From contig NRSV01000002.1 in the NCBI GenBank assembly GCA_002286855.1, positions 740,152 to 804,151 of the forward strand: DNA of 64,000 bases, in the 5' to 3' direction. The notes beneath the pieces are model-generated. The model was not told the DNA's origin. It was given only the letters and a program-made list of their open reading frames with translations, and ran no database searches. The translations under genes were made by a program, and so were the position numbers. This document shows positions 43,810-56,095 of the stretch, one piece after another; positions within the stretch are counted from its first letter, which is position 1; the number at the start of each line of letters is the position of its first letter. This stretch comes from Bipolaris cookei. Lineage: Eukaryota > Ascomycota > Dothideomycetes > Pleosporales > Pleosporaceae.

Positions 43810-46800
43810 TTAAAAGGTACCAACGACCTTCTTCACTGTCCTCCGCATACCCTCACCCGTGATTTGCACAGCCCCCTCCAGCTCCGCGCTTCGCAACACC
43901 TCCAGGAACTCCTGGTTTTCTACTTGTTCGCTCGCGCCTTCTCGGACATTCTTCATAAGATCGCTCAATCGCACACTCTGGCCAGCAGAACCAAGCTCAT
44001 CAAGCGAAGCCAAGACTGCACGCTTGAGGTCCTCCTTTCTGCGACGATCGCTGGTCGAAGTGCCTTCTGTAAGGAGCGACATATCGATCAATCCCGTGCG
44101 TGCATCAGTAGCTGCTTGCTTGAGCGCCGACTTGATGAGGCGGACAGCTTCATGGACGTCATCAGCCGTAACCTCTTCAGAAAGACGCATCTTGGCATGC
44201 GCCTCCGAGAGTCGAATCATCGACTCCAGCTGACGTGTGGTTGCTGTAATTCTTCGTTCTTGCGAGCGGACATCAGCACCCAGTCCGCGCATAGCAACGT
44301 ATGCATCTACAAGAGCCTTTGACGCAGGCTCGGTAATCTTGGGGTGAATATTGGAGCGTGCATATGAGATGTAGGCAGTCAAGAACTCAATAGGCAAAAC
44401 CTCATTCTTCGCAGCATTCTCGGGCGTGTCTTCAAGGTACATACCAACCAAGTGACGGGCCATGCGACGATCGTTCTGCTCATCGATACGGTCCAAAACA
44501 AGGTAAACGAGATCAAAACGTGAGAGCAAGGTTGGTGGGAGGTCGATGTTCTGTGGGACCGGGAGGTTGACATTGTACTTGGAGCCGATGGGATTGGCAG
44601 ACGCCAGGATGGAAGTACGCGCGTTGAGGGTAGTGATAATGCCAGCTTTGGCAATAGAAACAGTCTGCTGCTCCATGACTTCGTGCAGGACGGATCGGGT
44701 AGCTTCTGACATCTTGTCGAACTCGTCAATACAGCAAACACCACCGTCTGACAGTACTAAAGCTCCCGATTCGAGAACAAGCTGTCGAGTCTCAGGGTCG
44801 CGAGTAACGTATGCAGTCAAGCCAACAGCTGAGGATCCCTTTCCGGATGTGTACACACCACGCGGTGCAATTCTGTGGACATATTGCAGAATCTGGGACT
44901 TGGCAGTGGATGGATCACCACAGAGCAGGACGTTGATGTCGCCACGGTACTTTGGACTACCGCCTTTCTCGAACTGCTTGTTGGTGCCGCCAAAGAGTTG
45001 GAGTAAGATGCCTTTCTTAACGTCCTCCATCTCGTAGATACTAGGGGCGAGCGACCGAGAAAGTAGCTCGTATACGTCAGGACGAGCGCCAGTGGTTTTG
45101 ATCTTCTCTTCTTCCTCCCCAGTGACTTTGCGTGTTTCTTCCAAATCACCAGCTGCATGCTCCGCGAGCTCTTCCTCAATTGTCGATACATCAATACCCA
45201 AGCGCTTCTTATCAACCTTTTGGATATGCAGGGCATCGACGTAGGTCTTGAAGATATTTTTGACAGATCTTTGTCGTGGGTTGATGCGGACCTGGTTACA
45301 TTTGAAGATGCCGGTAATCTCTACACGGTCACCAGCTTTGCAAACATCGACTAGTTCATCGTATGCGCAAAGAGATACTGAGTGCGGTGTTTGGCCATCC
45401 GGCATATCATCTGGGGTCTCTTGTAGCTTGATGACCTGCTTGTTGGCAAACCCGGAGCGGTTGTGCACAATTTGCATCGAGTTGGGCGACTCGCACACCG
45501 CACGCGGGCATTTGGTGGGTTCGGTGATCTTACCACGGTCAATGTCTACCCTGACCGTATGGTTACACACAGAGCAGCGGAAGAAGGCTGGTGATGTTAG
45601 CTACTACCGACAGATTCCCATCCTTCAACTTACCGTCTTTCATATCAGGAATGATCGGAGTAGTTCTGATGACTAGGCCTTTGACACTGACAAGTTTGTC
45701 CATATCACCAGGGTTAAGCTCGCGCAGATTGATGGTCTTGTCCAGACCAAATGGCCTTACGTTATAAGTCTTTTGGTCGACTTCGCTGACCAGATTAGGG
45801 ATTTCTGGGAATGGAGCAGGAGACGGAGCACCAGGAGTAGGTGCATCAGAACTCAGCATCGGGGGCAGAGAACTAGAATCACGACCTCTAGGCTGAGCGC
45901 CACGTTGTTGTTGCGAAAGCTGAGTCCGCATCTCCGCCATTCGCTTCTCAGCAAGTTCGAGCATAGTGTCTTTTATAGCGACATCCATGATGGGGATGAT
46001 TTCATTGGGATACGCCTGCAACTGGTGCCAAAGCTTCCTCGTGGGCGGGTAGGCCTTGAGGTTGCGGGCATCCAAGTTCAATGGCGTGACACCAAGCTCA
46101 AGCATCATCTTCATAAGATCAACGTACTCCCGAGCCATGCCTGGGTGGTTCGGAGGAAGATTCATGCCTTCTTCCAGCTCGCCATCCTGAATCATGCGAT
46201 ACTTCTTTTGAAAGTTCATGAGAAAATCCCTCATTGCATGACGGGCATCCACCAAGGACACGTTGGTTCCCCAAATGACTCGTGAAGAGTTTCCGCCCAA
46301 CACGTCGGCATCAGAAGTATCTGGGTTGATATTGGAAAAGGTTGCTGCATCTGAGGCGTCCTGCACAGGCATGCCATTCTCATCGACGAATAATCTGCGG
46401 CGACGATTGGTGGAACTGGTGCCAAAGACATCAGAGTGGATATCATTGCGTCGACTACGTGCTGCAGACTCTGAGCCACGGACGAAGAGAGCGCTACTGC
46501 TGCTACCCGGAATATTGCTCTGGGCATTGCGGGCTCGACCAGGGCTAGAGCTAGAGGCGTAGTGGATAGGCGATGAGTCTGCACATGTTAGTCATGTCAC
46601 TGTTGAATTGCCTGCTCTCCATACCTCCAATATTCATGGCCGACGCCTTTGGTGTTGCACCACCATCGCTCTCATCAGCCCCATTTGCAGGGGCAGGCGA
46701 GGATTGGAAGAAGAGAGGCGATTGGGTCGAAGTCGTCTGGAACCGTGCATTTCTTGGGGTCGCTTGAGGTCCACGCTGTGAAGCCTGTGTCGCCTCGGAT

Positions 46801-46928
46801 TGGAGTTGCTCGTCCGGACCTACTGGTGCTGGACTCGATTGCATCTGAGAATTTTGGCTACGGGCACTTCTCCTTGGGGTCGCCGAGGCCGACGTGCGCT
46901 GAGAGCGACGCTGGGGTGGAGAAGACAT
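43810..46928 (-). CDS. MCM4: DNA replication licensing factor Mcm4
   Basis: Three exons: 46928-46625, 46578-45634, 45587-43810; 1008 aa, normal for fungal Mcm4. Subunit of the Mcm2-7 hexamer, the replicative helicase core in the nucleus. The N-terminal tail is Ser/Thr/Pro-rich (SSPPQRRSQRTSASATPRR), as expected for the DDK/CDK-regulated Mcm4 tail. The N-terminal domain has the zinc motif CSVC...CPRAVC and an oligonucleotide-binding fold. AAA+ core: Walker A GDPSTAKSQ, Walker B CCIDEFDKM, sensor ASANPIGSKY, arginine finger LLSRFDLVY. The C-terminal winged-helix region ends RRTVKKVVGTF. Introns are 46 nt (branch CTAAC near its acceptor) and 46 nt. Confidence 0.95.
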
Positions 46929-47630
46929 TGTTGGGGCACTCTATGCGGCAGCCAGGGTGAAGGTGTTGATGTTGTACTTAGAGGGGTTGCTAGGGAGGTG
47001 GGTTTATCGCGCCCACTCCTCCTGTGGACGCGTGGGACGCGTTCTGGTCTAGTCTGTAAAGGGACGGTTAAGTGGTCTTGGCATTGCAGATGTCAACGCA
47101 GCAGCACGTATATCATAGATCTCATGCAAGGAAGTGGGTTTAGGAAGGAATGTAATGTTCAATTCTTTGTACTGCTGTTAGGGGACTGCCATCTTGGTGT
47201 TGGTACATGTCGAGACCAGCTTGTAGAAAAGGTCAGTGGGCAGTTTTTTATTATTATTCCATTATAGTCTATGCAGCTCGTGGCCATGTAAGACTTTGGC
47301 CGGAGGCCGTTCTATGGGGCAGTTATATACAATTTGGGGGTTTGTGGTGTATAGCATAGCTGTGGTACTTCTGCCTTTATCTAGTTAAGCTATTACTAGC
47401 TTTCTAGATGCCTGGTGCTGAGGAGCAGTTGGGTAACAGGGAGAGATGTAGGGTAGCTAGGCTGCTTTCCAGCGAGCTATCAGTGGGGCAGTTTAGCCCC
47501 GCGGTCAAACGAACATTTACAAGCAGGCAACAACGAAAGCCAGTAAACTTAAATATATAAAAGCCGAGTTCCTTGTGAAATTGACACCAATCCTTTCTGT
47601 TTCTACACACGCAACTCCCAAGTATCCGTC
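46929..47630. other. Divergent intergenic region (MCM4 / TBCA)
   Basis: About 700 bases with both promoters. Contains dispersed repeat copy C (47275-47473). ATATATAAAAG (about 47553) is a good TATA candidate for TBCA, about 75 bp upstream of its ATG. Confidence 0.5.
47275..47473 (-). repeat. Dispersed repeat, copy C (inverted)
   Basis: Reverse complement of copy A (10829-11021) over almost its whole length. Colinear landmarks: GACTTTGGCC[G/A]GAGGCCGTTCTAT, CAATTTGG, TAGCTATTACTAGC and AACAGGGAGAGATGTAGGG. It lies 160 bp upstream of the TBCA start, in an otherwise core region. It has no flanking terminal repeat I can define. Confidence 0.75.
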
Positions 47631-48090
47631 ATGGCCCCTCCTTCCAAGCTCGCTATAGCAACTGGCGTTGTGCTCCGCTTAGTGAAGGAAGAAGCAAGCT
47701 ATCACAAAGAGATTGAACAGCAAGAAGCACGCATCAAGAAGGCCGAAGCCAGTCAGGATGACCACAATGGCGAATACACACTCAAGCAAGAGGTATGCTA
47801 TATCCCTGTACCCTAAGGTGTCACCAAAACCGGATAATCAGACACTAACTTGATTACAGCGTCAAGCACTCCAAGAGACCAAGAACGTATTGCCAGGCAT
47901 GAAAATCAAGATTGAGCAAGCGGTCGAGAAGCTGGAAGAGGAACTTGTAAGTCGGAGAGATCATCAAGCACACAAAAATGATGGGTTTGACCAGACCTAG
48001 GAGAACAGCGGCGAGGCTTCCGAGGAGGAAGTCACAAAGGCAAAGGAGGCCGTTGCAAAGGGAAAGGCTGCCATGGGTGAGGCTTCGTAA
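47631..48090 (+). CDS. Tubulin-specific chaperone A (tubulin-binding cofactor A)
   Basis: Three exons: 47631-47792, 47860-47946, 48001-48090; 112 aa. TBCA captures and delivers beta-tubulin during alpha/beta-tubulin dimer assembly in the cytosol (Rbl2/Alp31 family). The product is a helical bundle: MAPPSKLAIATGVVLRLVKE, EASYHKEIEQQEARIKK, YTLKQERQALQETKNVLPGM, then KIEQAVEKLEEEL and a short acidic-basic end (KAKEAVAKGKAAMGEAS). Length and the LKQE.A..ET..V.P pattern fit the family. Introns are 67 and 54 nt with clear GTATGC/GTAAGT donors. Confidence 0.9.
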
Positions 48091-48211
48091 ATCAGGATTG
48101 CCATGCTGCGACTAGATGTTACAAACCCGCCACGAAGATTGAAGATACATTGATACCCTAACACCGCGCTATGCAAGCAAATCATGAGAAAAGACACTGC
48201 TCTACGTGTGA

Positions 48212-49308
48212 TTAAGACTCGTCCATACTCATTGATGGTCCATCGTCACCGTCATGCTCACCATCTTCCAGGTCTTCGCCCTCTTCTAACCCATCAGAGT
48301 CATCTGCATTGGCATGGCCTGAGTTTGCACCCAAGTCTGCCATTTCGGTATCCTCTGCAGCGCCAGACCTAGCAGAAGGTGCAACACTGACGTCTCGAGA
48401 CAGAGGCTTCAGCCGATCCTGGGGCGGTGCTCGTAGCGACGACCCTTCTCCGCCCTGGCTGGCATGTACGGGCGTCATACCACCGTCCGGCCGTGGCGTA
48501 CCAGCATGACTGACGTCTCCCCTGGACATACTGCCTTCTCCCTCGCCATCCTCATCCCCGTCCTTCATCATGCCCTCCTTGCGCTCAGCCTCTTCCTTCT
48601 CATCCTTGATCATGCGCAGCATCTCCCGAGCCTCCTCTTCTATGCGGCCAAACTGTGTGCGGCGCTCACTCCAGGTATCCTTGGCTGACTGTACTTCGTG
48701 CTCGAGCTCCCGTATCTCTTGGTCCAGCTTTACGTGTGCATGTGCTTGTTCGTCGCGCGGCTTGAGCATCTTGCTGCTTGTAATCTTTTCGGTCAACTCG
48801 TCGTACGTCCTACGCACAGCAAGTGTTTCCTTGGCTTCGACGAGTCGGACACGAAGATCTTCAATTGTCTTGCGCACATGGTCCTGCTTTGCCTCGATGG
48901 CCGTCTTTTCCACGGCGTAGCGCTCGCGCTCCGTGTGATTGCTGTTTGTCGTGAACTCGGCGCGTAAAATTGCATAGTCGAGCAGCGAAAGCTCGTTCAT
49001 AATATCCTTGCGCCATATCTCGATGTTGTGTGCCTGCTGTTCGCGCTGGACTCTCAGCGCGGTTGCTTCCTCATCAGCAGCTGTGGCGTCTGGCGGCGGT
49101 GAGAGAAGCTGTTTTGGGCGTGCGTCTTCAAAGAATCCCGGCTTGAGCAGACGACCTGCGGCGTTTGTGTATGGACGAGCCTCGACTGCTAAAAGGCGCG
49201 ATACATTGTGGAGCGCATCTGCTCAGGTTAGCGGGAGACTCAAAGCAGGCAATAGCTGATTCTACCTTCGTCTGCTTGGGACAAAAGGCCCCACTCTTTG
49301 GTCGCCAT
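48212..49308 (-). CDS. THO complex subunit 7 family protein
   Basis: Two exons, 49308-49266 and 49218-48212 (47-nt intron with CTAAC branch); 349 aa. THO couples transcription elongation to mRNP export (TREX). The start MATKEWGLLSQADEDALHNV with SRLLAVEARPY, then the IEIWRKDIMNELSLLDYAI region, is characteristic of the Thoc7/Mft1 domain. Long coiled coil follows (VEKTAIEAKQDHVRKTIEDL, then YDELTEKITSSKMLKPRDEQ). The C-terminal 110 residues are disordered and acidic (DGLEEGEDLEDGEHDGDDG), typical of fungal members. Convergent with TBCA, 121 bp apart. Confidence 0.85.
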
Positions 49309-49807
49309 TGTTCTGGTGTAGAGGCAGGAATACGCAACAGCTGTCGGGGTCACTTATGGCGGACTATTGCAGCATTCAAAGTCGCGACGCCGCAGTTTGA
49401 TGGTCCATCACAGCGTCTGGCAGGGATCTGTACTAGCGCCAGAGCCCATCCGACGTCAGATATACACCTTCGGCACTTTCTCCTTCATTACACTCAGCTC
49501 TCTATTCTGATCATTCGCTTTGTCGCTTTGTCGATAACGCTGTTCAAAAATAATATTTTATTTGAAGCCTAGGTTGGCGAGATGCAACCGTGAATGTTGT
49601 GGGGTTCTCGACCCCATCCAATGTCCACGCTGCCTACGTACCACTCGTCCATGGTTGACATAACTACAAGTGGAAACAGCCCTTTCAGCAATCCTTAAAG
49701 CCCAACCGACGAGTCGCATAGTATCCCAACTTCGATACCGAACCCCGCCACATATCACATTCCAACACCTTTATATATACGTTTCGCAACGCCCCGTTGC
49801 CTACACC
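49309..49807. promoter_or_regulatory. Divergent promoter region (THO7 / elongin A)
   Basis: About 500 bases. TTTATATATACG (about 49771) is a TATA-like box 35-40 bp before the elongin A ATG. No further gene. Confidence 0.45.
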
Positions 49808-50716
49808 ATGCCGACTCTTACCCTCTTCGAGCTGGCCCGTCAGCGGCTTATCAAGAATATCAACATGCTCCGCGACGTTGGCGATTTGCCCTACTCCTTC
49901 CTCCAACCTGTTCTCCGATTCGTACAAAGCCCCGACCAGCTTCTCGAGCTCGAGTCCAACTGCCCTCAGCTACTCGGAGAGACAGGTGAAATCTGGCTCC
50001 GCTTCATAAAACGAGACATACCAGACTGGGAGAAGAAGCCACATGAACCGCGCGACCCTCAGAACTGGAGTAAAGTCTATCGCAAGCTGAAAAAGGACGC
50101 TGAGCGTGAGAAACAGGCCGATGAAGAGGCGCTGAAGCAGCAGATGAAGGCGTTGCAGAAGGATCGCGCACAAAACAAAACCCTTATTGTAGATAGCAGG
50201 ATTGGATATGGATCTGGAGGTAGCAGGATGTTCACGGGCCGAACTACGACAAGTTGGGGTCAGCCTTCTGGCGCGCCTGCGAAGACAGGCAAAGCCGCTT
50301 TCGATAAGCTGAAACGAGGCATGTTCGATCACGGACGTGAACGGCCAAAAGCCAGTCAGATACCGGCGCATCTTTTGGCCCAAAGAAAGAGACCCGTTCA
50401 GCAAGCTCCAGCGCGTATGGTCCGAATGGCTGAGAGCGAAGTTCCTCGGAGCATGGTCTTGTCCAAACAGGCATCTACATCCATGGCGAACAGACCAGAG
50501 CCTTCAAGACCTACGCTCTCTACGAACCGTCCCAATATCACACAGCGACCAGCGCCCCAACAGCGCAACCCGCCACCACCGTCACGAACCTCGCTGCCCG
50601 CAGGGCAGCAGTTCAGCGCGCCGAAACTAAGACCAGCAAGTGGAGGTGTAGCTCCCGCACCCAAAAGAAAGCGGGAAGAATACAGTATGTTTCATACAAA
50701 GAAGAAGAAAGTGTGA
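49808..50716 (+). CDS. Elongin-A family protein
   Basis: Single exon, 302 aa; ATG 49808 (MPTLTLFELARQRLIKNI) chosen because the upstream extension of the frame lacks ATG. Elongin A family proteins act with RNA polymerase II, either as an elongation factor or as the substrate receptor of a Cul3/Elongin C ubiquitin ligase. The N-terminal domain holds the BC-box-like start and F-box-like pattern: LFELARQRLIKNINMLRDVG, LPYSFLQPVLRFVQSPDQL, LELESNCPQLLGETGEIW and IKRDIPDWEKKP. The rest is basic and disordered with a nuclear-localisation-like tail (PAPKRKREEYSMFHTKKKKV). Confidence 0.88.
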   Translation: MPTLTLFELARQRLIKNINMLRDVGDLPYSFLQPVLRFVQSPDQLLELESNCPQLLGETGEIWLRFIKRDIPDWEKKPHEPRDPQNWSKVYRKLKKDAEREKQADEEALKQQMKALQKDRAQNKTLIVDSRIGYGSGGSRMFTGRTTTSWGQPSGAPAKTGKAAFDKLKRGMFDHGRERPKASQIPAHLLAQRKRPVQQAPARMVRMAESEVPRSMVLSKQASTSMANRPEPSRPTLSTNRPNITQRPAPQQRNPPPPSRTSLPAGQQFSAPKLRPASGGVAPAPKRKREEYSMFHTKKKKV

Positions 50717-51622
50717 GAGCAGGATTGGTTATGACCTTCTTCTATGGCGTGTCAGAGAATCATTCATGTGCCAACAATACCGACAAATCAACCATGAACT
50801 GCCTGGGAATGCGATATGTGGCTTTTATATGCACAGCAAAGAGGGCGCTTTGGCGTTAGACAATATTTTATAGGATACATGGGTTGAAATGGAGTGCTCA
50901 CCCAAGATCTACATTGCGAGGCGTTATTTATGTTAGCAGTTGTCTGCTTTTTGCGTTTACCAGCGTATCTAGTTGTTGAGATTCTCCCAGTGTGCACATC
51001 TGTTATTGTGCTGGTGCACTTTGATGTTTCGTTGTGGATCTATTGAGAAGCAGTTGATTCCAGAGGGTCGGTTTTTTCGGGTACATGCTTCGTCAGCATA
51101 ATAGAACTATTTTATAGCAGAGCAGAGTTACATTGAACAGTTGTTCTAAAATATCCAGTTTCTTCGAATCTTATTGCTTTTGCCTCAGTGACTCCTGCAT
51201 GACTGGTAGTCAGACGCGAATTTGGTTCTGTTGCTAGCATATGCTTTCTTTGCTGATCTCGAGAGTAAAACGTGAAGATTTGAAAAACCAAAGCATCAAT
51301 CAGATCGTAAGTCAGGAACGCTACCCTAGTATTCTCTACTCTATCCTTATTACCGTACTGGCATTCTATTTACCCAAATCTATCAGGCTAGTGACGGACT
51401 GATACGCCACAACTTTATAAAGCTATGCGTGACGCTTGACATCCATGCATTTGCTACTACTAGTGTGTAACAAGATGCTCTGATCACCTTAAAGCCAGTA
51501 CATACTCGGGTATTCTCCTCTTATACATCACGACCAGGAGGCAAATGAAGAAAGCGTAAGATCATCCGCGATCAACATTGTATGTTAAACCTCAGGCTTC
51601 ACATACAAACCAACGATATTAC
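50717..51622. other. Intergenic region
   Basis: About 900 AT-rich bases between convergent genes. No supportable frame, RNA gene or repeat. Confidence 0.5.
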
Positions 51623-52357
51623 CTACTCTTTCACCTTCTCTTTTGCTGGCCTCAACATAAGCTGTCACCAATATTAGCTCAACCCTCCAAATCAGCTACA
51701 TTCTCAACCCCCCAAAAAACTTACAATAAGATCAATCGTCTGCGTCCCACCCCACTTCCTCAAATCAAATGCCACCTCCTTCACCCGCCGAAACCCAAAC
51801 CTAGCATACAACGGCGCACCCGTAGGACTGGCCTCAAGAAACGCCTCCACCCCCGCCTCATCCGCCCTCTCACACCCCCATCTCACCAACATACTCCCCG
51901 CCCCCCTCCTCTCATGCTGCGGTAACGTAACCAGCGTATCAAGCACATAATATGGTCTGGTACCCAAAATCTTCCTCTTATTCGCATTCATTTCGCTGAA
52001 AATCTCTTGCCACATTTCCGGTTCGCTCTCCTCAAATGGCTCCGGGAGGGTGAGTCCAGCATCGACTTCCTCCCAGGTCCGCTGCACAGCGCCGTCTTGC
52101 TGCGGTTTGACGTGGCGCCAGCGGGCGCCCGCGATCATTTCGCCCGTGGTGGTGTCGACGCATTTCAGGAAGAGGACTCCGTCGGAGATGCCGGTGCGGA
52201 TGGAGTCTGTGACTTTGTCGAGGGTAGTTTGCGAGGGCTCGCCGCGCGAGTAGAGGATGTGGTTAATAGTGTCGCGGAAGACTTCGTGGCGGATACGCAT
52301 GTATTGATCTGCTTCTGAGGGGTTGAGGAGGGAGATTTGAAGGTTGGGATCCGGCAT
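51623..52357 (-). CDS. GNAT-family N-acetyltransferase
   Basis: Two exons: 52357-51725 and 51661-51623; 223 aa. The intron (63 nt, GTAAGT donor, CTAAT branch, CAG) replaces an unspliced tail by LMLRPAKEKVKE, which suits a GNAT end. ATG 52357 (MPDPNLQISLLNPSEADQYM) is the first in-frame ATG. Core motifs: YYVLDTLVTLPQHERRGAGS followed by MLVRWGCERADEAGVEAFLE (acetyl-CoA loop Q/R-x-x-G-x-G/A as RRGAGS) and SPTGAPLYARFGFRRVKEV (motif B). Substrate unknown; fungal GNATs of this type are often annotated as hypothetical. The coding strand is C-rich then G-rich. Confidence 0.87.
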
Positions 52358-52871
52358 TTTGGTGGAGGGATAGAGGGAATTGGTTGGAGTCACGGTATGG
52401 GACGGTGAAGGTTGGGAGAGAGAAGTGTCGATTAAAGATGGCCGTTTACTTATTTTGTCTGACTAGTTTATCATTCATGATGACTCAGGTCATCCCCTGT
52501 TCAGTACATGTATCGCCCGGGCTGCCTTATAGAGTCGAAGGATTGCGCCCTTTTGCTCCACAGCTTTGCTCTCGCGGGGCATATTTTCTAGGAATTGGAA
52601 GTGTCTTCAAATACAGGGTAGCAGCTGCGCACTTACAAGCTAGTTTTTAGACTCAATTCATCACTCAATAAATTGAACAGACATGTGCAATATCAAACCA
52701 CCATTCATCTCTTTGGGGGTAAGGCTGGACTAGCGGGTGGCGGACATGTGAGTGGGTGGTCGCGTTGTTCGCTAATCCCGGTCGCGTCTGGTTGATCCCT
52801 GCAACAATTTTCTCGACGTTAGTTTTGCGACCATCCAGCCTGCACCTCTTCGCATCCACGATCCAACGGCA
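52358..52871. other. Divergent intergenic region (GNAT / UTP18)
   Basis: About 510 bases holding both promoters; no further gene or repeat seen. Confidence 0.45.
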
Positions 52872-54916
52872 ATGGCACCCGCAACGACGATTCCGCACAA
52901 GTCGGGGGGATACCAGCGATACAAAGCTGCAAAATCGGACGGCGCGACAAAACATCAAGCAGACCTTGCTGCTGGCGATAGTGATGCAGAGGCAAGCGCA
53001 TTGCAGCTGGTGAAGGAACTGCAGGAAGAGGATGGGTTCGAAGGTTTTGGCACAGAAGGAGAAGGCGAAAACGATGGATCTCAGGATGATAAGAGCGACG
53101 AGGAAAGCATAGATATACATTTGGAGCAAAAGCTACAGGAAAAGCCGGTATTGCCAAAGGATGCTGAAGAAGAGGAGCTTGAGCGTATGATATTTGGCGA
53201 CTCAGAGGGCTTTCGGCAAGGACTAGAAAACTTCTCGCTCGACCGTACGACCGGCACATATGGCGACGATTCGGATGAATCGGGAGCAGAAGAGGCATCT
53301 CTTGATGGTGTAGCAGACCAGGACTTGTTCTTCTTCGACGCAGGTCCTGTTGCTGCACCAGCGGGTTCTGTGGCACCCAAAGGTACAGAAGAATCGGACG
53401 AAGAAGATGAAAAGCCCGCGTGGGAAGATAGTGACGACGAACGGCTGGTGGTTAGTCTGGCGTCAGTACCTCAGCTGAGAAAATTGCGAGAGACAGCAGA
53501 CGATGACGTAGTCAATGGCAGAGAATACTCTCGGAGGTTGCGCAAGCAGTACGAGAGGCTGTATCCTACCCCCAACTGGGCGACATATGCGACAGGCAAG
53601 GCCAACAAGAAGCGGAGACGCATAATGGAGGAGGATGAGAGTGGAGATGAGTCTGCGAGCGACATGGACGTCGATGACGAAGACCTATCTACAGCCCCGC
53701 TTGCAAAGCTGTTGAAGGATGCTGATGTCCTTTCGCGGGTCTCGAGGAGCGGCACGAAGCGAAGAAAGCTTCAAGCCGGGACCATTGACATTCAACGTCT
53801 GAAGGATGTGTCCAAAGCGGGACCGGTAAGCAGAACAAGCTCAGTACATGATTTGACAATAGCTAATAGTTTCTACAGTCCGCCATTACCTCTCTATCAT
53901 TCCACCCTACTTACCCGCTTCTGCTTTCATCCGGACCCAGCTCAACACTGTACCTTCACCACGTCAATTCAAACCCGCCGAACCCAAATCCTCTACTGAC
54001 GTCACTGCATGTAAAGCGCACCCCTCTTGTCACAACGGCATTTCACCCATCTGTATCAGACTCGCGTATCTTCCTGAGCGCACGTCGTCGCTACTTCCAT
54101 GTATGGGACATTGCAAGCGGGAGAGTGGAAAAGGTGTCCCGTGTCTACGGTCACCAGCACGAGCAACGAACCATGGAGTTTTTTGCTCTGTCACCGAATG
54201 GCAAATACATGGCACTCCGGGGTTCATCTAGAAAGGGCGGCGGTGTCATCAACATTCTGGATGCCCGAACACTCCAATGGGCAACACAAGTGCGGATCGA
54301 ATCACGAGGCGGCATTGCGGACTTTGCGTGGTGGGGGGATGGTACGGGCATGTGCATTGCAGGCAAGAACGGTGAAGTTACCGAGTGGAGCGTCGAAGAC
54401 GGTGTCGTAGGACGCTGGAACGACGAAGGCGCCGTCGGCACCACAGTCATTGCGCTCGGCGGCAAGAGCGGGCGCGAGAACTGGCTTGGAGGCGATCGAT
54501 GGGTAGCAATCGGCAGCTCAAGTGGAGTAGTAAACATATACGACCGTCGCGCCTGGAGCGAAAACGGTCCTTCCCTCAGCACCACAAACGCTGATTCAAA
54601 CGGCGGTATCCCTCATGCACCAAAACCGCTGCGAGATCTCCAGAATCTTACAACGCCGATTTCGCATCTGGCGTTTACACCGGATGGACAGGTGCTCGCT
54701 ATGGCGAGTCGCTGGAAGAATAATGCGATGAGGTTGGTACACTTGCCTTCGGCTACTGTGTTTAAGAATTGGCCGAGTCAGAAAACGCCGCTGGGACGGA
54801 TTACGGCGGTGGCGTGGGGACGACCGAGTGAAGACGAGGAGAAGGAAGGGAGTCTGGCGCAGTTGGCGGTTGCCAACGAGGCTGGACATATCAGGATGTG
54901 GGAGATACGGGCTTAA
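52872..54916 (+). CDS. UTP18: U3 snoRNP-associated WD-repeat protein Utp18
   Basis: Two exons, 52872-53825 and 53879-54916 (53-nt intron); 663 aa. A subunit of the UTP-B part of the small-subunit processome, needed for 18S rRNA maturation in the nucleolus. The N-terminal half is very acidic and disordered (DSDESGAEEASLDG, EESDEEDEKPAWEDSDDE), with an AWEDSDDE patch typical of Utp18 and the conserved REYSRRLRKQYERLYPTPNW segment. The C-terminal half is a WD beta-propeller: SAITSLSFHPTYPLLLSSG, YFHVWDIASGRV, FFALSPNGKYMAL, IADFAWWGDG, ISHLAFTPDGQVLAMAS and GHIRMWEIRA at the end. Confidence 0.9.
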
Positions 54917-55354
54917 TTTTTTTTGGAATTGGCGACGAATATAAGTGTGTGCCTTCCAGAAGAAGACTCGTGTGATGTCCCCCTTGTGTGCAAATTTATT
55001 TGCGTTGGATGTGTTTCGCTTTGACTGCAAGTACACGAAGCGAAGCGGTCAAGAGCAACCAACGTACATGTCGATTTGCTCTGTTTGAGCAAAAGTCTCG
55101 CATAGAAGGCGCCTGTGCTTACTGTGTTTCCCAGCGTAGACATGGCAAGCACGCTTGTTGTTGCTGTTTGGTTACAAGCTAGCAATTGTCTCAGACGCAG
55201 TTTTGTACAACAACATCGATAATAACAATAGCAACAACAGCCGTTTTGAATAACATATACCGTAGGCAACAATTTTTTACCGAAGCATCAGCATACCGGC
55301 AGCATTTTTGACATACACTACTAGCGCGAATATATCTTCTTTTCATGTTGAACC
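54917..55354. other. Intergenic region
   Basis: About 440 bases between two plus-strand genes; nothing recognised. A CAACAACA/ACAATAGCAACAACAG purine-amino tract is at 55205-55243. Confidence 0.45.
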
Positions 55355-56095
55355 ATGGGCAAGAACAGGAATCGGAACAGGAACAGGAATCGAACCAAGC
55401 GGGCAAAAGGTGCTGGAGTTGACGATGGTGAGACGAGTAAGACACTGGCGACGAATTTGAATCGAGACAATACAAATAAAACGTCTTCGAATGTTGATAA
55501 AACGTGTGGGGGCGAAACGAAGGCACTGGTAGACGAGCAGAAAGATATCAAGGAGCCGGAAGAAACGGGGGCCAGCGATGTACAAGATGCGGCTATTCCA
55601 GAGGCTCCGACAGACACGTCAAAGGTCAAACGCGATTCGGTCATCTCGAACACTTCGGGTGGTCCTGCAGATAAAGTCAAAGTCCCAGCACAAGTAGCTC
55701 CAAGGCCTGGCTGGAAGTTTCGAGTCTGTCGATGGCTCTGGCGATGCTGGCCATGTCGCTTGTTACGATGGACGTACCATTTTCTGGTTGCCTTGGTGCG
55801 AATCGACTGGAACGACCAGCGAAGAGTGGCAGATCTGCTGCTGACAGTGGGTCTTGCTGGATCGGTCGTCTTTGGAGTCTATTTTGTTGTTGATTTCCTG
55901 CTCAAGCATTCGGGGGGGCTAATGGTAGTCTTCTCTACGGAGCGGTCCATGGTACGACATGGCTGGTTGAGGAGCCAATTGCATCAGTCAATCGGACGTT
56001 TGAAGGATATCTGGCGTAGTCTGTTTTGTCTACTGGACCGGGAAGCATTCTCAGCTATACGAGTCAAGGTGTCGGTATTACAACTTCACTGCTAG
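55355..56095 (+). CDS. Hypothetical single-pass membrane protein, 246 aa
   Basis: Single exon from ATG 55355. It starts with an NR repeat (MGKNRNRNRNRNRTKRAKG), then a polar acidic region to about residue 115. A Trp/Cys/Arg-rich patch follows (FRVCRWLWRCWPCRLLRW) and one clear transmembrane helix (about residues 165-190, LLLTVGLAGSVVFGVYFVVD). The positive patch before the helix predicts an N-terminus in the cytosol. No family recognised. The C-terminal 40 residues may be wrong if an intron was missed. Confidence 0.6.
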   Translation: MGKNRNRNRNRNRTKRAKGAGVDDGETSKTLATNLNRDNTNKTSSNVDKTCGGETKALVDEQKDIKEPEETGASDVQDAAIPEAPTDTSKVKRDSVISNTSGGPADKVKVPAQVAPRPGWKFRVCRWLWRCWPCRLLRWTYHFLVALVRIDWNDQRRVADLLLTVGLAGSVVFGVYFVVDFLLKHSGGLMVVFSTERSMVRHGWLRSQLHQSIGRLKDIWRSLFCLLDREAFSAIRVKVSVLQLHC